Part shown: positions 1-5,862 of the stretch, piece by piece
Layout of the letters: the number at the start of each line of letters is the position of its first letter
Numbering within the stretch: the first letter of the stretch is position 1
Assembly (NCBI GenBank): GCA_003354225.1
Contig: PIVH01000417.1
Span: 1 to 5,862 of the forward strand
DNA length: 5,862 nt
Reading direction: 5' to 3'
From: Globobulimina sp.
Lineage: Eukaryota; Foraminifera; Rotaliida
Program-made: the position numbers and the translations under genes
The notes under the pieces: generated by a model
Database searches by the model: none
What the model was told of the DNA's origin: nothing
Seen by the model: the letters and a program-made list of their open reading frames with translations, nothing else

Positions 1-3000
1 ATCACCACATTTGAGATAAAATCAAAAAATGCTATTATCCATGGAATGGAACAAATTACCGACAGATATTTATAAAATACTATAAATTTAAATATTGTAA
101 TGCTTGTCATAAATGATATGCCAATAAACACCGCCGTTGAGGTAATATAAATAACCGATTCGTCTGCGGCTGTTAACTTATCATAGTCCCAATTATCAGC
201 AACGTCCCAAATCACTGCAGTTGTTAAAATTAATTGCAATGAAACGCAGAGTACACATAAAAACATTTTGATTTTTGACAAAAATGTGTCAGAAGAATCA
301 AATATATTTGAACTGAAAATGTCCATTATATTTCTAACTTGTTTATATTTCACTACATACGGAATATTATCAATTAACTTCTCTTTTAATTGTTTATAAC
401 CGGCCATATCAAAGCATATATTTCTGAATATATTAAATTCATCGTCTTGGTTATGTAAAACCATCTCTTTTAACCATACATATCTGGCAAAACGCACAAA
501 ATTTTTGGTGATGTCTTGAACCTTCTCACCGTTCTCAATTTTCATAAAATCCGCTTGTTTTTTAACAACATAGCATTTTTTATTTGCATCATCGCGAAGT
601 AATATTACATTGCCATCAAACGGGAAGATTTTATGCTGAGACATTGCATCACAGACTGCATCTTTGAACAATTCGTGCATATCATCGAATTGATCAAATG
701 TGTTAAAATTCTCTTTATAAATATTGCTGCCAGAATCAAACGATTTGAATTCTTTAAAATTGTTATAATAATATTCATATTCAACCGCAGTGAAATCATC
801 ATATTCCGTCATAGGATCTTCCCATGGCGCTCCACCTCGCAATGTTTCAACCACAATCTTGAAAAATGGAAAATCTTTTAATCGATCGTGATGAATGGTA
901 CATTCTTCGACATTTGACTCTGACAATTCATCTCTTTTCATCTCTGACAATTCATCTCTTGACTCTGACAATTCATTTGACTCTGGCAACGATTCACCAG
1001 CTCTTTTCGCCTCTTTTTTTTGTGGTATTAATGGTATTTGATATAGGAATTTCATACAACAATCTTGCATAAGTAACATATTACTGTACGAAGCGTCTAA
1101 TGGGTCGAAAAACGTCTTTTGCGCATAAAGTAATGCCAATAAAAGAACAGTTATAACAATAAAATATACCGTATAAGCAATTTCCGAATCGATAAAATCA
1201 GAAATAAGGTCGGTTTTGAATGTAATGAAGGACATATTTGTGATCACAGACAATAAGGTAAATGAATGAAATACGTTGTTCCAAACGCCTATACCACGAA
1301 TCTCTGCATATAATTGCCTTCGTGAATGCAAAATTAAATTCCATAAATCCACTCTAATTTCTATCGTGCAAACCAACAGCGAAAATACTGTGATTATTGG
1401 GCAAATTGCAATGAATAATATCATAAAACCATAACAAATTACTATTTTATGCAACATATTGTCAGTAAATTTAAAGATAGCCGAATCGCATGACAGTTGG
1501 CGTCGGATATCATAAATTAATTCATTTTCTTCTTCTGCCGGATTGTCATTAATTTTATAACGGGTATTCGCGCAGCATTTTGCTTTGATTTGTAAGAATT
1601 TCCATAAATTTCTACAGATACATATCGTAATAAATACACATATGATATGGCTTTGCAACATAAATAAATGATTTGTATGCTTCTCATAGTCCTCTTGGAA
1701 AAATGCTAAATAATACAAGGAACAAAATGAATTTATAAAAAAAAAGAATATTTGATGGTAAACTGTTATATCATTGGTATGGACATATTGAGTCAATCTC
1801 AAATACGCAGAATTTAATACAAATATTAAAATGCCAATTAATATGCCCGCAGCTGCCACCATAATAAATGATAGATCACTATTTTTATAAACACCTTCAA
1901 CGATTAATATATTGACAGCACTTGAAAATATACTACAAATAAAACATGTCAATGTTGGTAATGAAAAGCAATAAAAATCCCGCGCAGTATTTGGTTGTGG
2001 AGCGCACCATTTTGTTTCTTGACGTTGTGTGTTTTGTATAACGCCCCATTTAATCATACACTTCATTTCATGTCGAATCCAGACATGAATATGCCAGAAC
2101 GTTACGGTTAAAACAGCAACAATCATAAATGCAGTCAGCCCTTTCAGCGCAACTTGGCCCTCAATTATCTGACATAAAAAGCAGACCATCCCCATGACCG
2201 ACATCAACAGCAACATTTTATGAGACGCTCTGCAAAACGCAAAATAAAATCCAACCGAAGCTCCATAATAATCCTTCAACTCAGAAACGCATTCATTGCG
2301 CATAAAACAAAAACACTTCCACGGTTTATATATATCTGGACTGAACTGAGAAGCATTTACAACAAAAATATCCACTAACATGGATTTATAATCATTGCCT
2401 AAATCTAACTCATTGTTTAACGAAATATTTAACAATTTTTTAGTGGTGTTGGCGGAGAGAATATTGGTGCTGCTCCATTTATAAATTTGTGCTGGTAATG
2501 TGGAGGCATAGGGCAGATAAACATGACTCCAATATTCAAGTGTAGCTTTTTCATATGTTTTAAATGTATTTCCTGACCTAACGCGAAAGAATTCATCTTC
2601 ATCACCAGAAGGGAGATATGTTCGATGTGCTGCCGTACAGCCACGCATTCGCCTTCCTTGCCTCACTAATACCTCAGCAACAGTTGGTACAAAAATATCA
2701 TAATTGGCAATATAATCTAATGCTTTTTGTGTATTCTCAATGGATAGAACTACGCAGAGATGTTGGGTGAAATCGAGTATCTGACATTTGATGTTGTTTT
2801 TCTTCAATTTTGCTAATAAATCAATTGAATTTGAACCCAATAATTTATTTTCTGCAAATGTCAGTTCAATTGATTGCTTTTTTCTATTTACAATTATATT
2901 CAATTTGAAGCAGAGATGAATTTTCAAAGTAGTATGGATGACAAACTTTAAAAAAACCAATACAAATTGGATGGTGTCTTCTGATCCGGCTGGCTCGTTT

Positions 3001-3116
3001 TCAGATAACTTGCGATATTTATCATCACTGTACATTTTAATTTCTTCTGGGTACAGTGGATCTGTCTCCAACCGCGTCTTTTCCTCACTCAATAGAGCTG
3101 TCTTATTGAGCTCCAT
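1..3116 (-). CDS. Anoctamin (TMEM16)-like membrane protein with extended C-terminus, 3' end beyond window
   Basis: The frame is open for 1038 codons from the ATG at 3116-3114 to the left edge, with no stop or visible intron; the first in-frame stop upstream is at 3182-3180. Anoctamins are ten-helix dimeric chloride channels and/or phospholipid scramblases of plasma or internal membranes. Seen in order: a cytosolic N-terminus (1 to about 280); the family signature YYGASVGFYFAF starting at Y283; helices near 298-318, 325-347, 383-406, 416-434, 455-473 (with INSFCSLYYLAFF), 484-504, 557-580, 577-595 (with IEIRVD at 585-590), 613-633 (following GIGVWNN) and 646-665. Aligned by motif with mouse TMEM16A, the TM8 calcium ligands are kept (E586, D590), but TM6 N/E become R502/K506 and TM7 E/E become M554/K557. 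After FDPLD (about 670) come an acidic repeat linker, an aromatic-acidic stretch (EYEYYY, 779-784), a soluble region, and helices near 951-973, 988-1010 and 1015-1036 that I do not recognise. Family assignment is strong; the start is less sure, since an upstream exon joining near 3163 is possible. Confidence 0.9.
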   Translation of the reverse strand, partial: MELNKTALLSEEKTRLETDPLYPEEIKMYSDDKYRKLSENEPAGSEDTIQFVLVFLKFVIHTTLKIHLCFKLNIIVNRKKQSIELTFAENKLLGSNSIDLLAKLKKNNIKCQILDFTQHLCVVLSIENTQKALDYIANYDIFVPTVAEVLVRQGRRMRGCTAAHRTYLPSGDEDEFFRVRSGNTFKTYEKATLEYWSHVYLPYASTLPAQIYKWSSTNILSANTTKKLLNISLNNELDLGNDYKSMLVDIFVVNASQFSPDIYKPWKCFCFMRNECVSELKDYYGASVGFYFAFCRASHKMLLLMSVMGMVCFLCQIIEGQVALKGLTAFMIVAVLTVTFWHIHVWIRHEMKCMIKWGVIQNTQRQETKWCAPQPNTARDFYCFSLPTLTCFICSIFSSAVNILIVEGVYKNSDLSFIMVAAAGILIGILIFVLNSAYLRLTQYVHTNDITVYHQIFFFFINSFCSLYYLAFFQEDYEKHTNHLFMLQSHIICVFITICICRNLWKFLQIKAKCCANTRYKINDNPAEEENELIYDIRRQLSCDSAIFKFTDNMLHKIVICYGFMILFIAICPIITVFSLLVCTIEIRVDLWNLILHSRRQLYAEIRGIGVWNNVFHSFTLLSVITNMSFITFKTDLISDFIDSEIAYTVYFIVITVLLLALLYAQKTFFDPLDASYSNMLLMQDCCMKFLYQIPLIPQKKEAKRAGESLPESNELSESRDELSEMKRDELSESNVEECTIHHDRLKDFPFFKIVVETLRGGAPWEDPMTEYDDFTAVEYEYYYNNFKEFKSFDSGSNIYKENFNTFDQFDDMHELFKDAVCDAMSQHKIFPFDGNVILLRDDANKKCYVVKKQADFMKIENGEKVQDITKNFVRFARYVWLKEMVLHNQDDEFNIFRNICFDMAGYKQLKEKLIDNIPYVVKYKQVRNIMDIFSSNIFDSSDTFLSKIKMFLCVLCVSLQLILTTAVIWDVADNWDYDKLTAADESVIYITSTAVFIGISFMTSITIFKFIVFYKYLSVICSIPWIIAFFDFISNVV
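918..996 (-). repeat. In-frame coding minisatellite (SESNELSE/DELSE repeats)
   Basis: On the plus strand CTCTGACAATTCATCTCTT occurs at 918-936 and again at 942-960. Shorter or diverged copies start at 963 and 981. The spacings are 24, 21 and 18 bp, all multiples of three, so the anoctamin-like frame stays open. The encoded stretch (about residues 706-734) reads as variants of ELSES and DELSE, which is acidic, serine-rich and probably disordered. It lies in the cytosolic linker just after the tenth anoctamin helix. Repeat-length variation between strains would be expected; that is inference. Confidence 0.85.
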
Positions 3117-3438
3117 TTGCGAAAGCTTACTCTTAAGATCTGAGTTTTCGAAAAATAGACGACTACCGAAAATAAATATTTAATGTACTTTTCGTGAATC
3201 CAACGCCTTTAATTGATCGGACTTTTTGCACGAATAAAATGTTTCATAACACCACCCCTTTGGATAACCGCACCCATTCAATTATACATGTTATAATAAT
3301 AGAGATCATAGATATTCATTAAGAATGAGTAGTATGAAATTAAAGACTCAACAAAATAAATTAACAATTGAGTTATTGTTTTTGATTGGATGCATTCAAT
3401 AATTCAATTAGACATTTTTAGTGCAAGGAATGTTAAAA
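3117..3438. other. Intergenic region between the YiaA-like gene and the anoctamin-like gene
   Basis: No convincing coding frame is seen on either strand. For the minus-strand genes it should hold the 3' end of the YiaA-like transcript and the 5' region of the anoctamin-like gene. The anoctamin frame stays open from its ATG back to a TAA at 3182-3180. Within that stretch a pyrimidine-leaning run is followed by AG at 3164-3163 (minus strand), which could be a splice acceptor for an upstream exon; this is only a possibility. A weak hairpin (AACAAT 3363-3368 paired with ATTGTT 3375-3380) is present. I see no clear AATAAA poly(A) signal directly after the YiaA-like stop. Confidence 0.5.
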
Positions 3439-3846
3439 TTATTGGTATTTTATTTGGTTTGATTTTTTTGAATCACGGAAATTTTTCTGTACTGTAATTA
3501 CAGCAAATAAACTCAGTACATATGTTACTAAATAAAACCCCTTTTCAGATAATAATAAATCAGCTCTGTATAATCCAACGATCATCATAAGAACTACAAC
3601 AATACACGATAACCAACACGTCATTTCATAAACATCTGAACATTCTATTCCATCTTCTTTGTCTCTCACAACTTTTTGAAGTGATATCATTGAAAATAAT
3701 CCATAAAGCATTACAATTAAATAAAATCCCTTTTCATTCAATGACATTTCTGCATTGTACAAACCAAACATCCAACACGACACTCCAATGACTAATGATA
3801 TTATAGAAACGGCTGTAAACTGTTTGGTTGGTTTGTTACCTTCCAT
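3439..3846 (-). CDS. YiaA/YiaB-like four-helix membrane protein (two YiaAB two-helix domains)
   Basis: This is a complete 135-residue frame with ATG at 3846 and TAA at 3441-3439. Two internal copies of the same unit are visible exactly 63 residues apart: GLYNAEMSLNEKGFY (28-42) with QKVVRD (57-62), and GLYRADLLLSEKGFY (91-105) with QKNFRD (120-125). Each unit has two hydrophobic helices joined by the charged NEKG/SEKG turn, giving four membrane segments. This is the layout of bacterial YiaA, a small inner-membrane protein of unknown biochemical role, and the length is close to that of the E. coli protein. The tail (126-135) is short, polar and lysine-rich. It lies between two eukaryotic-type membrane-protein genes on the same strand, with gaps of 322 and 256 bp, so it is not in a bacterial-style operon. 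A bacterial-type gene here suggests horizontal transfer; alternatives are an organelle-targeted ancestral gene or contamination, the last unlikely given its neighbours. No targeting presequence is obvious. Family assignment is firm, function unknown. Confidence 0.9.
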   Translation of the reverse strand: MEGNKPTKQFTAVSIISLVIGVSCWMFGLYNAEMSLNEKGFYLIVMLYGLFSMISLQKVVRDKEDGIECSDVYEMTCWLSCIVVVLMMIVGLYRADLLLSEKGFYLVTYVLSLFAVITVQKNFRDSKKSNQIKYQ

Positions 3847-4102
3847 CGAACCGATCGAAGCGCGTGTAATAAATAAACAAACTCAGCAAAGTTGTTTCAA
3901 TGTTGTTCAACAAAATACTTAGTAACCTTGCTCTTTTTTTGTCGAAAACAGTATCTCCCAAAAATGATGACGTTATGATTGGTTTTTTTGGACGTTGAGT
4001 TTATGAGATGATGAACCGAGTAAGCTAGTCATCAAGAATTCTGAACCTTAAATTAACTTTTCAAAAAGCGTTAGAGAACTAGTCGTCATTCAAACAGCAG
4101 TG
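3847..4102. other. Intergenic region between the VTT gene and the YiaA-like gene
   Basis: No reading frame of note was found. It should contain the 3' untranslated region of the VTT gene and the promoter of the YiaA-like gene, both minus strand. A short near-repeat, CTAGTCATCA (4025-4034) and CTAGTCGTCA (4079-4088), brackets the region just past the VTT stop. No canonical AATAAA was seen on the minus strand between the VTT stop and about 3900. No recognisable promoter box precedes the YiaA-like ATG. Confidence 0.45.
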
Positions 4103-4972
4103 TCAGTATTGAATTTGTATATCACTTTCAACGTTTATCTCGTTTTTCTCATTTTGACCGTTTCGAATAATCGACTGAACATATTTTAGAAGCATTGCGT
4201 AAAAAATGATTGCAACCATTGTAACAACACTAAATATGGCCAAATGATACTTATTATCATCGATTCCTTTCCATAAAGTATCAGCTTTGGTTACATTAGT
4301 AAACAATGAAGAGATCTCGGCACCAAATAAACAAAATAAAATTGATCCAGGAATGAAGCCGATGCTGTTACCAATTAAATATTGTACAAACGTTATTTTA
4401 TCACTTTGGAATGAAAATAAATAATTTATTATTCCAGCATTAAAATATGGTAACCTCAATATTGCCAAAATTTTAATAGGATTCCATGTTTTAAATAATT
4501 TCCGTACAAAGGTCATTTTCCGAAATCTGTTAATGCCGAATAGTTTCAATGCGCATTTAACGAACCCATTTTCTTCGTATCTCAACACCAAATATCGAAT
4601 CCACAGTAAGTTTAATGCGGCACCGATATTAATTGAAACATAGGAAACTAAAATTGCTGTGAGTTTGCTGTCAAACATAACACCTGATACCATAGTCGGA
4701 GCTGAGCCATTTGGTGATACAGCTAACCAAATGCTAAAAAGTGCACTCATCACAACGGGAAGCCAGAAAGGTCCGACAGTTTCTGTCAATTTCTGACGAG
4801 TTATGTGCATTGCGTTTCCCACTTCTTTAGTGAACAAAATCATTATTATCAGAATGATGATGATTAATATTGTTTTTGTAATTCGTTTAACAATCAGTGA
4901 GGTGTTGCTTGAATTTCCAGATGTTGTTTGCTCACAGCAGTCGGTAATGGATATACCCAAACCCTCAGACAT
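4103..4972 (-). CDS. VTT-domain (DedA / SNARE-associated Golgi protein, TVP38/TMEM64-like) membrane protein
   Basis: This is a complete 289-residue frame with ATG at 4972 and TGA at 4105-4103. A polar, Ser/Thr-rich N-terminus is followed by a strong helix (about 33-47). The VTT core follows: a hydrophobic stretch 69-85 leading into SPNGSAPTMVSGVMF (86-100), which fits the first re-entrant segment; a helix near 104-128; a basic, amphipathic stretch (about 136-165); the family hallmark ILRLPYFNAGIINYLFSF with R173 and P175; GNSIGFIPGSILFCLFG (201-217), the second re-entrant region; and a last helix near 244-265. The tail is polar. In known families these proteins sit in the ER, Golgi or vacuolar membranes; TMEM41B and VMP1 scramble phospholipids, while TVP38/TMEM64 roles are less defined. 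The R-x-P/N-Y pattern and the overall length favour TVP38/TMEM64, but the sub-family is not certain. It starts 91 bp from the inverted-repeat element, and a direct repeat lies just upstream of the ATG. Another in-frame Met follows at residue 44, but it lies inside the first helix, so the first ATG is preferred. Confidence 0.88.
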   Translation of the reverse strand: MSEGLGISITDCCEQTTSGNSSNTSLIVKRITKTILIIIILIIMILFTKEVGNAMHITRQKLTETVGPFWLPVVMSALFSIWLAVSPNGSAPTMVSGVMFDSKLTAILVSYVSINIGAALNLLWIRYLVLRYEENGFVKCALKLFGINRFRKMTFVRKLFKTWNPIKILAILRLPYFNAGIINYLFSFQSDKITFVQYLIGNSIGFIPGSILFCLFGAEISSLFTNVTKADTLWKGIDDNKYHLAIFSVVTMVAIIFYAMLLKYVQSIIRNGQNEKNEINVESDIQIQY

Positions 4973-4984
4973 GATTTCGTTTTT

Positions 4985-5025
4985 GAGTTTTCCGTTAACA
5001 ACAATTAAATTAGAGTTTTCCGTTA
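4985..5025 (-). promoter_or_regulatory. 13-bp direct repeat upstream of the VTT gene start
   Basis: GAGTTTTCCGTTA occurs on the plus strand at 4985-4997 and again, identically, at 5013-5025, with starts 28 bp apart. Read toward the gene it is TAACGGAAAACTC, ending 12 and 40 bp before the ATG. It contains TAACGG, which matches the general Myb-type core YAACNG. A paired transcription-factor site is a reasonable guess, but it could equally be a small duplication in the 5' untranslated region. Confidence 0.4.
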
Positions 5026-5063
5026 GATCGCCGAATTGCAGCTGTGAACAGTAGCTGTGATAC

Positions 5064-5307
5064 TAGATATCCTGCGTTTATCTGACTCTGAACTAGTCAG
5101 ATTTCACATGAGTTCAGCTGAGCTCACATTATTTCGAGTGTGGTGATTGAGCCTTAAGGAGTTTTGAGCGTAAATCTTTTTTCCCTTGATCGAGTCACTT
5201 TTTTTCCCTATCGAGTGCAACCATCGAGTCAGTCGGTATAAGTATGTATGCATTAGCGCAGGATTAGAATTATCATGGTAGCATGCACTGTTATTGCAAC
5301 TTATTGC
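5064..5307 (+). repeat. Left terminal inverted repeat arm
   Basis: This arm pairs with 5619-5862 along its full length. It starts TAGATATCC and its inner edge ends CTTATTGC, after which the two arms diverge abruptly. Differences from the other arm include T/G near 5073, a C versus AT change near 5081, T/C near 5142, an extra T near 5187 and G/T near 5246. It contains a small palindrome, CTGACT (5082-5087) with AGTCAG (5095-5100). Confidence 0.92.
5177..5229 (+). repeat. Subterminal direct repeats inside the inverted-repeat arm
   Basis: A T-run, CCCT and ATCGAGT unit occurs at about 5177-5194 and again at 5199-5215, with a third ATCGAGT at 5223-5229. The same set lies inverted in the other arm around 5697-5750. 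Subterminal repeat clusters of this sort are often transposase-binding sites in DNA transposons; that role is inferred here. Confidence 0.6.
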
Positions 5308-5618
5308 TATGGATATACATTATATTGCGATGCATTGGAATCATCATTCAGGGATGGATAAAATCCTATGAATATAATGAAAGAAACGGGGAAAGTGGAT
5401 GATGAAAGAAAATTTATATATTGCATATTAAAACGCAGCCTAGCTCAAGTAGAGCACTGGATAGATATATCCAGAAGATTCAGGTTCAAAGCCTGAAGCG
5501 CAGCAACAAACCTATTCAAATAAATGAACTGCTTAGAAATAAATTGAATTAATTGAAGAATTAAGAAATATATTGCTTGGAATTGAGAAAATGGATTGGA
5601 TTCAAGCTGATGGAATAC
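5308..5618. other. Spacer of the inverted-repeat element
   Basis: This is AT-rich single-copy sequence between the arms. Apart from the tRNA-like block at 5434-5504 it holds no supported gene: no transposase frame, no clear RNA polymerase III T-run terminator after the tRNA-like block, and only short chance frames. The flanks are purine-rich on the plus strand, including GATGAAAGAAA-type runs near 5377-5412 and AATTGAA-rich sequence near 5541-5560. Confidence 0.6.
5434..5504 (+). pseudogene. tRNA-like (tRNA-derived) sequence inside the inverted-repeat element
   Basis: The internal promoter blocks are good: A box TAGCTCAAGTAG (5441-5452) and B box GGTTCAAAGCC (5483-5493). A D arm (GCTC 5443-5446 with GAGC 5452-5455, five-base loop), an anticodon arm (CTGGA 5457-5461 with TCCAG 5470-5474) and a T arm (TCAGG 5480-5484, loop TTCAAAG, CCTGA 5492-5496) all pair, in the right order and spacing with a five-base variable loop. 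Three things argue against a working tRNA: the expected acceptor strands (5434-5440 and 5497-5503) pair at only about three of seven positions, the anticodon loop has eight bases without the expected T33 context, and no T-run follows. Isotype cannot be called. It may be a decayed tRNA gene, a tRNA-derived SINE head, or a captured fragment still able to recruit RNA polymerase III. Confidence 0.6.
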
Positions 5619-5862
5619 GCAATAAGTTGCAATAACAGTGCATGCTACCATGATAATTCTAATCCTGCGCTAATGCATAAATACTTATACCGACTGACTC
5701 GATGGTTGCACTCGATAGGGAAAAAAAGTGACTCGATCAGGGAAAAAAGATTTACGCTCAAAACTCCTTAAGGCTCAATCACCGCACTCGAAATAATGTG
5801 AGCTCAGCTGAACTCATGTGAAATCTGACTAGTTCAGAGTCAATATAAACGCCGGATATCTA
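5619..5862 (-). repeat. Right terminal inverted repeat arm
   Basis: This is the reverse complement of 5064-5307. The inner edge starts GCAATAAGTTGC at 5619. The outer end GGATATCTA meets the last base of the window, so the repeat may extend further. The arm carries no coding frame of its own; short frames crossing it are by-products. Confidence 0.92.

Larger units (their letters stand above)
5064..5862. mobile_element. Non-autonomous foldback/MITE-like element with 244-bp terminal inverted repeats
   Basis: Two 244-bp arms (5064-5307 and 5619-5862) are reverse complements of each other with about four substitutions and two compensating one-base indels, enclosing a 311-bp spacer. No transposase frame is present inside, so any movement would depend on an enzyme encoded elsewhere. 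Visible arm ends read TAGATATCC on one side and GGATATCTA on the other, so a TA target duplication around GATATCC ends would fit a Tc1/mariner-like rule. The right arm reaches the window edge, so the true terminus and the duplication cannot be confirmed. Long arms also occur in MULE-derived and foldback elements; the superfamily is not assigned. The spacer holds a tRNA-like sequence. A recent arrangement is implied by the high arm identity. Confidence 0.8.

Noticed and set aside
605-802. 65-residue minus-strand frame
   Set aside because: It overlaps the 1038-codon anoctamin-like frame on the same strand in another phase and shows no domain pattern.
633-1072. Two plus-strand frames of 82 and 68 residues, one with a LTIHL-type repeat
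   Set aside because: They are antisense to the anoctamin-like gene; the apparent protein repeat is the reverse reading of the coding minisatellite.
1-3116. Alternative genetic code or hidden introns to explain the long region
   Set aside because: The frame reads through with standard stops absent and anoctamin motifs in register, so neither is needed.
2429-3183. Short frames at 2429-2644 (minus) and 2938-3183 (plus)
   Set aside because: Both lie over the N-terminal part of the anoctamin-like frame and have no recognisable features.
4803-5054. 83-residue plus-strand frame
   Set aside because: It is antisense to the start of the VTT gene and mirrors its hydrophobic helix.
3117-5063. Parabasalid (Trichomonas-type) initiator motifs before the start codons
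   Set aside because: No TCA-type initiator was found within about 20 bases of any of the three ATGs, so this lineage was not claimed.
4025-5100. CTAGTC/AACTAGTC words shared by the VTT 3' region and the inverted-repeat arm
   Set aside because: They are only 6-8 bases long and fit chance in this base composition.
5445-5771. Frames at 5445-5651 (minus) and 5577-5771 (plus)
   Set aside because: They cross the tRNA-like block and an inverted-repeat arm and have no protein signature, so they are not a transposase.
1-5862. Bacterial operon, CRISPR array or rRNA
   Set aside because: There are no regular spaced repeats, no rRNA-like sequence, wide gene spacing, and a eukaryotic family member is present.

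Overview
The window looks like nuclear DNA from an AT-rich, intron-poor eukaryote, probably a protist. One gene is a clear anoctamin (TMEM16 family, a eukaryotic family in established knowledge). No ribosome-binding-site or operon-like packing is seen. The right end carries a long terminal-inverted-repeat element with a tRNA-like core. Against a typical animal genome, the anoctamin frame runs 1038 codons with no stop or visible intron. The species cannot be named from the sequence.

Layout: three protein genes lie head-to-tail on the minus strand, so transcription runs right to left. All three encode multi-pass membrane proteins. (1) 1-3116 is a very large anoctamin-like protein whose 3' end runs off the left edge. 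It keeps the ten-helix anoctamin signatures, but by motif alignment it has lost most of the calcium-binding residues. It also carries an acidic, repeat-containing linker and at least two or three further membrane helices beyond the usual end of the fold. (2) 3439-3846 is a 135-residue, four-helix protein with two copies of the YiaA/YiaB two-helix domain, a family best known from bacteria, so it is a candidate horizontal acquisition. (3) 4103-4972 is a 289-residue VTT/DedA (SNARE-associated Golgi protein, TVP38/TMEM64-like) membrane protein.

From 5064 to the right edge lies a non-autonomous, foldback/MITE-like element. Two 244-bp arms, near-identical as inverted repeats, enclose a 311-bp spacer. 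The spacer contains a tRNA-like sequence with good A and B boxes, a D arm, an anticodon stem and a T arm, but no paired acceptor stem. The element begins 91 bp upstream of the VTT gene start, where a 13-bp direct repeat also sits.

The genes do not obviously form one pathway. Anoctamins move ions or lipids, and VTT proteins of the TMEM41B/VMP1 type are lipid scramblases, so two neighbours may both act on membrane lipids. That link is an inference, not something the sequence shows. The two gaps between genes (3117-3438 and 3847-4102) hold no recognisable gene.
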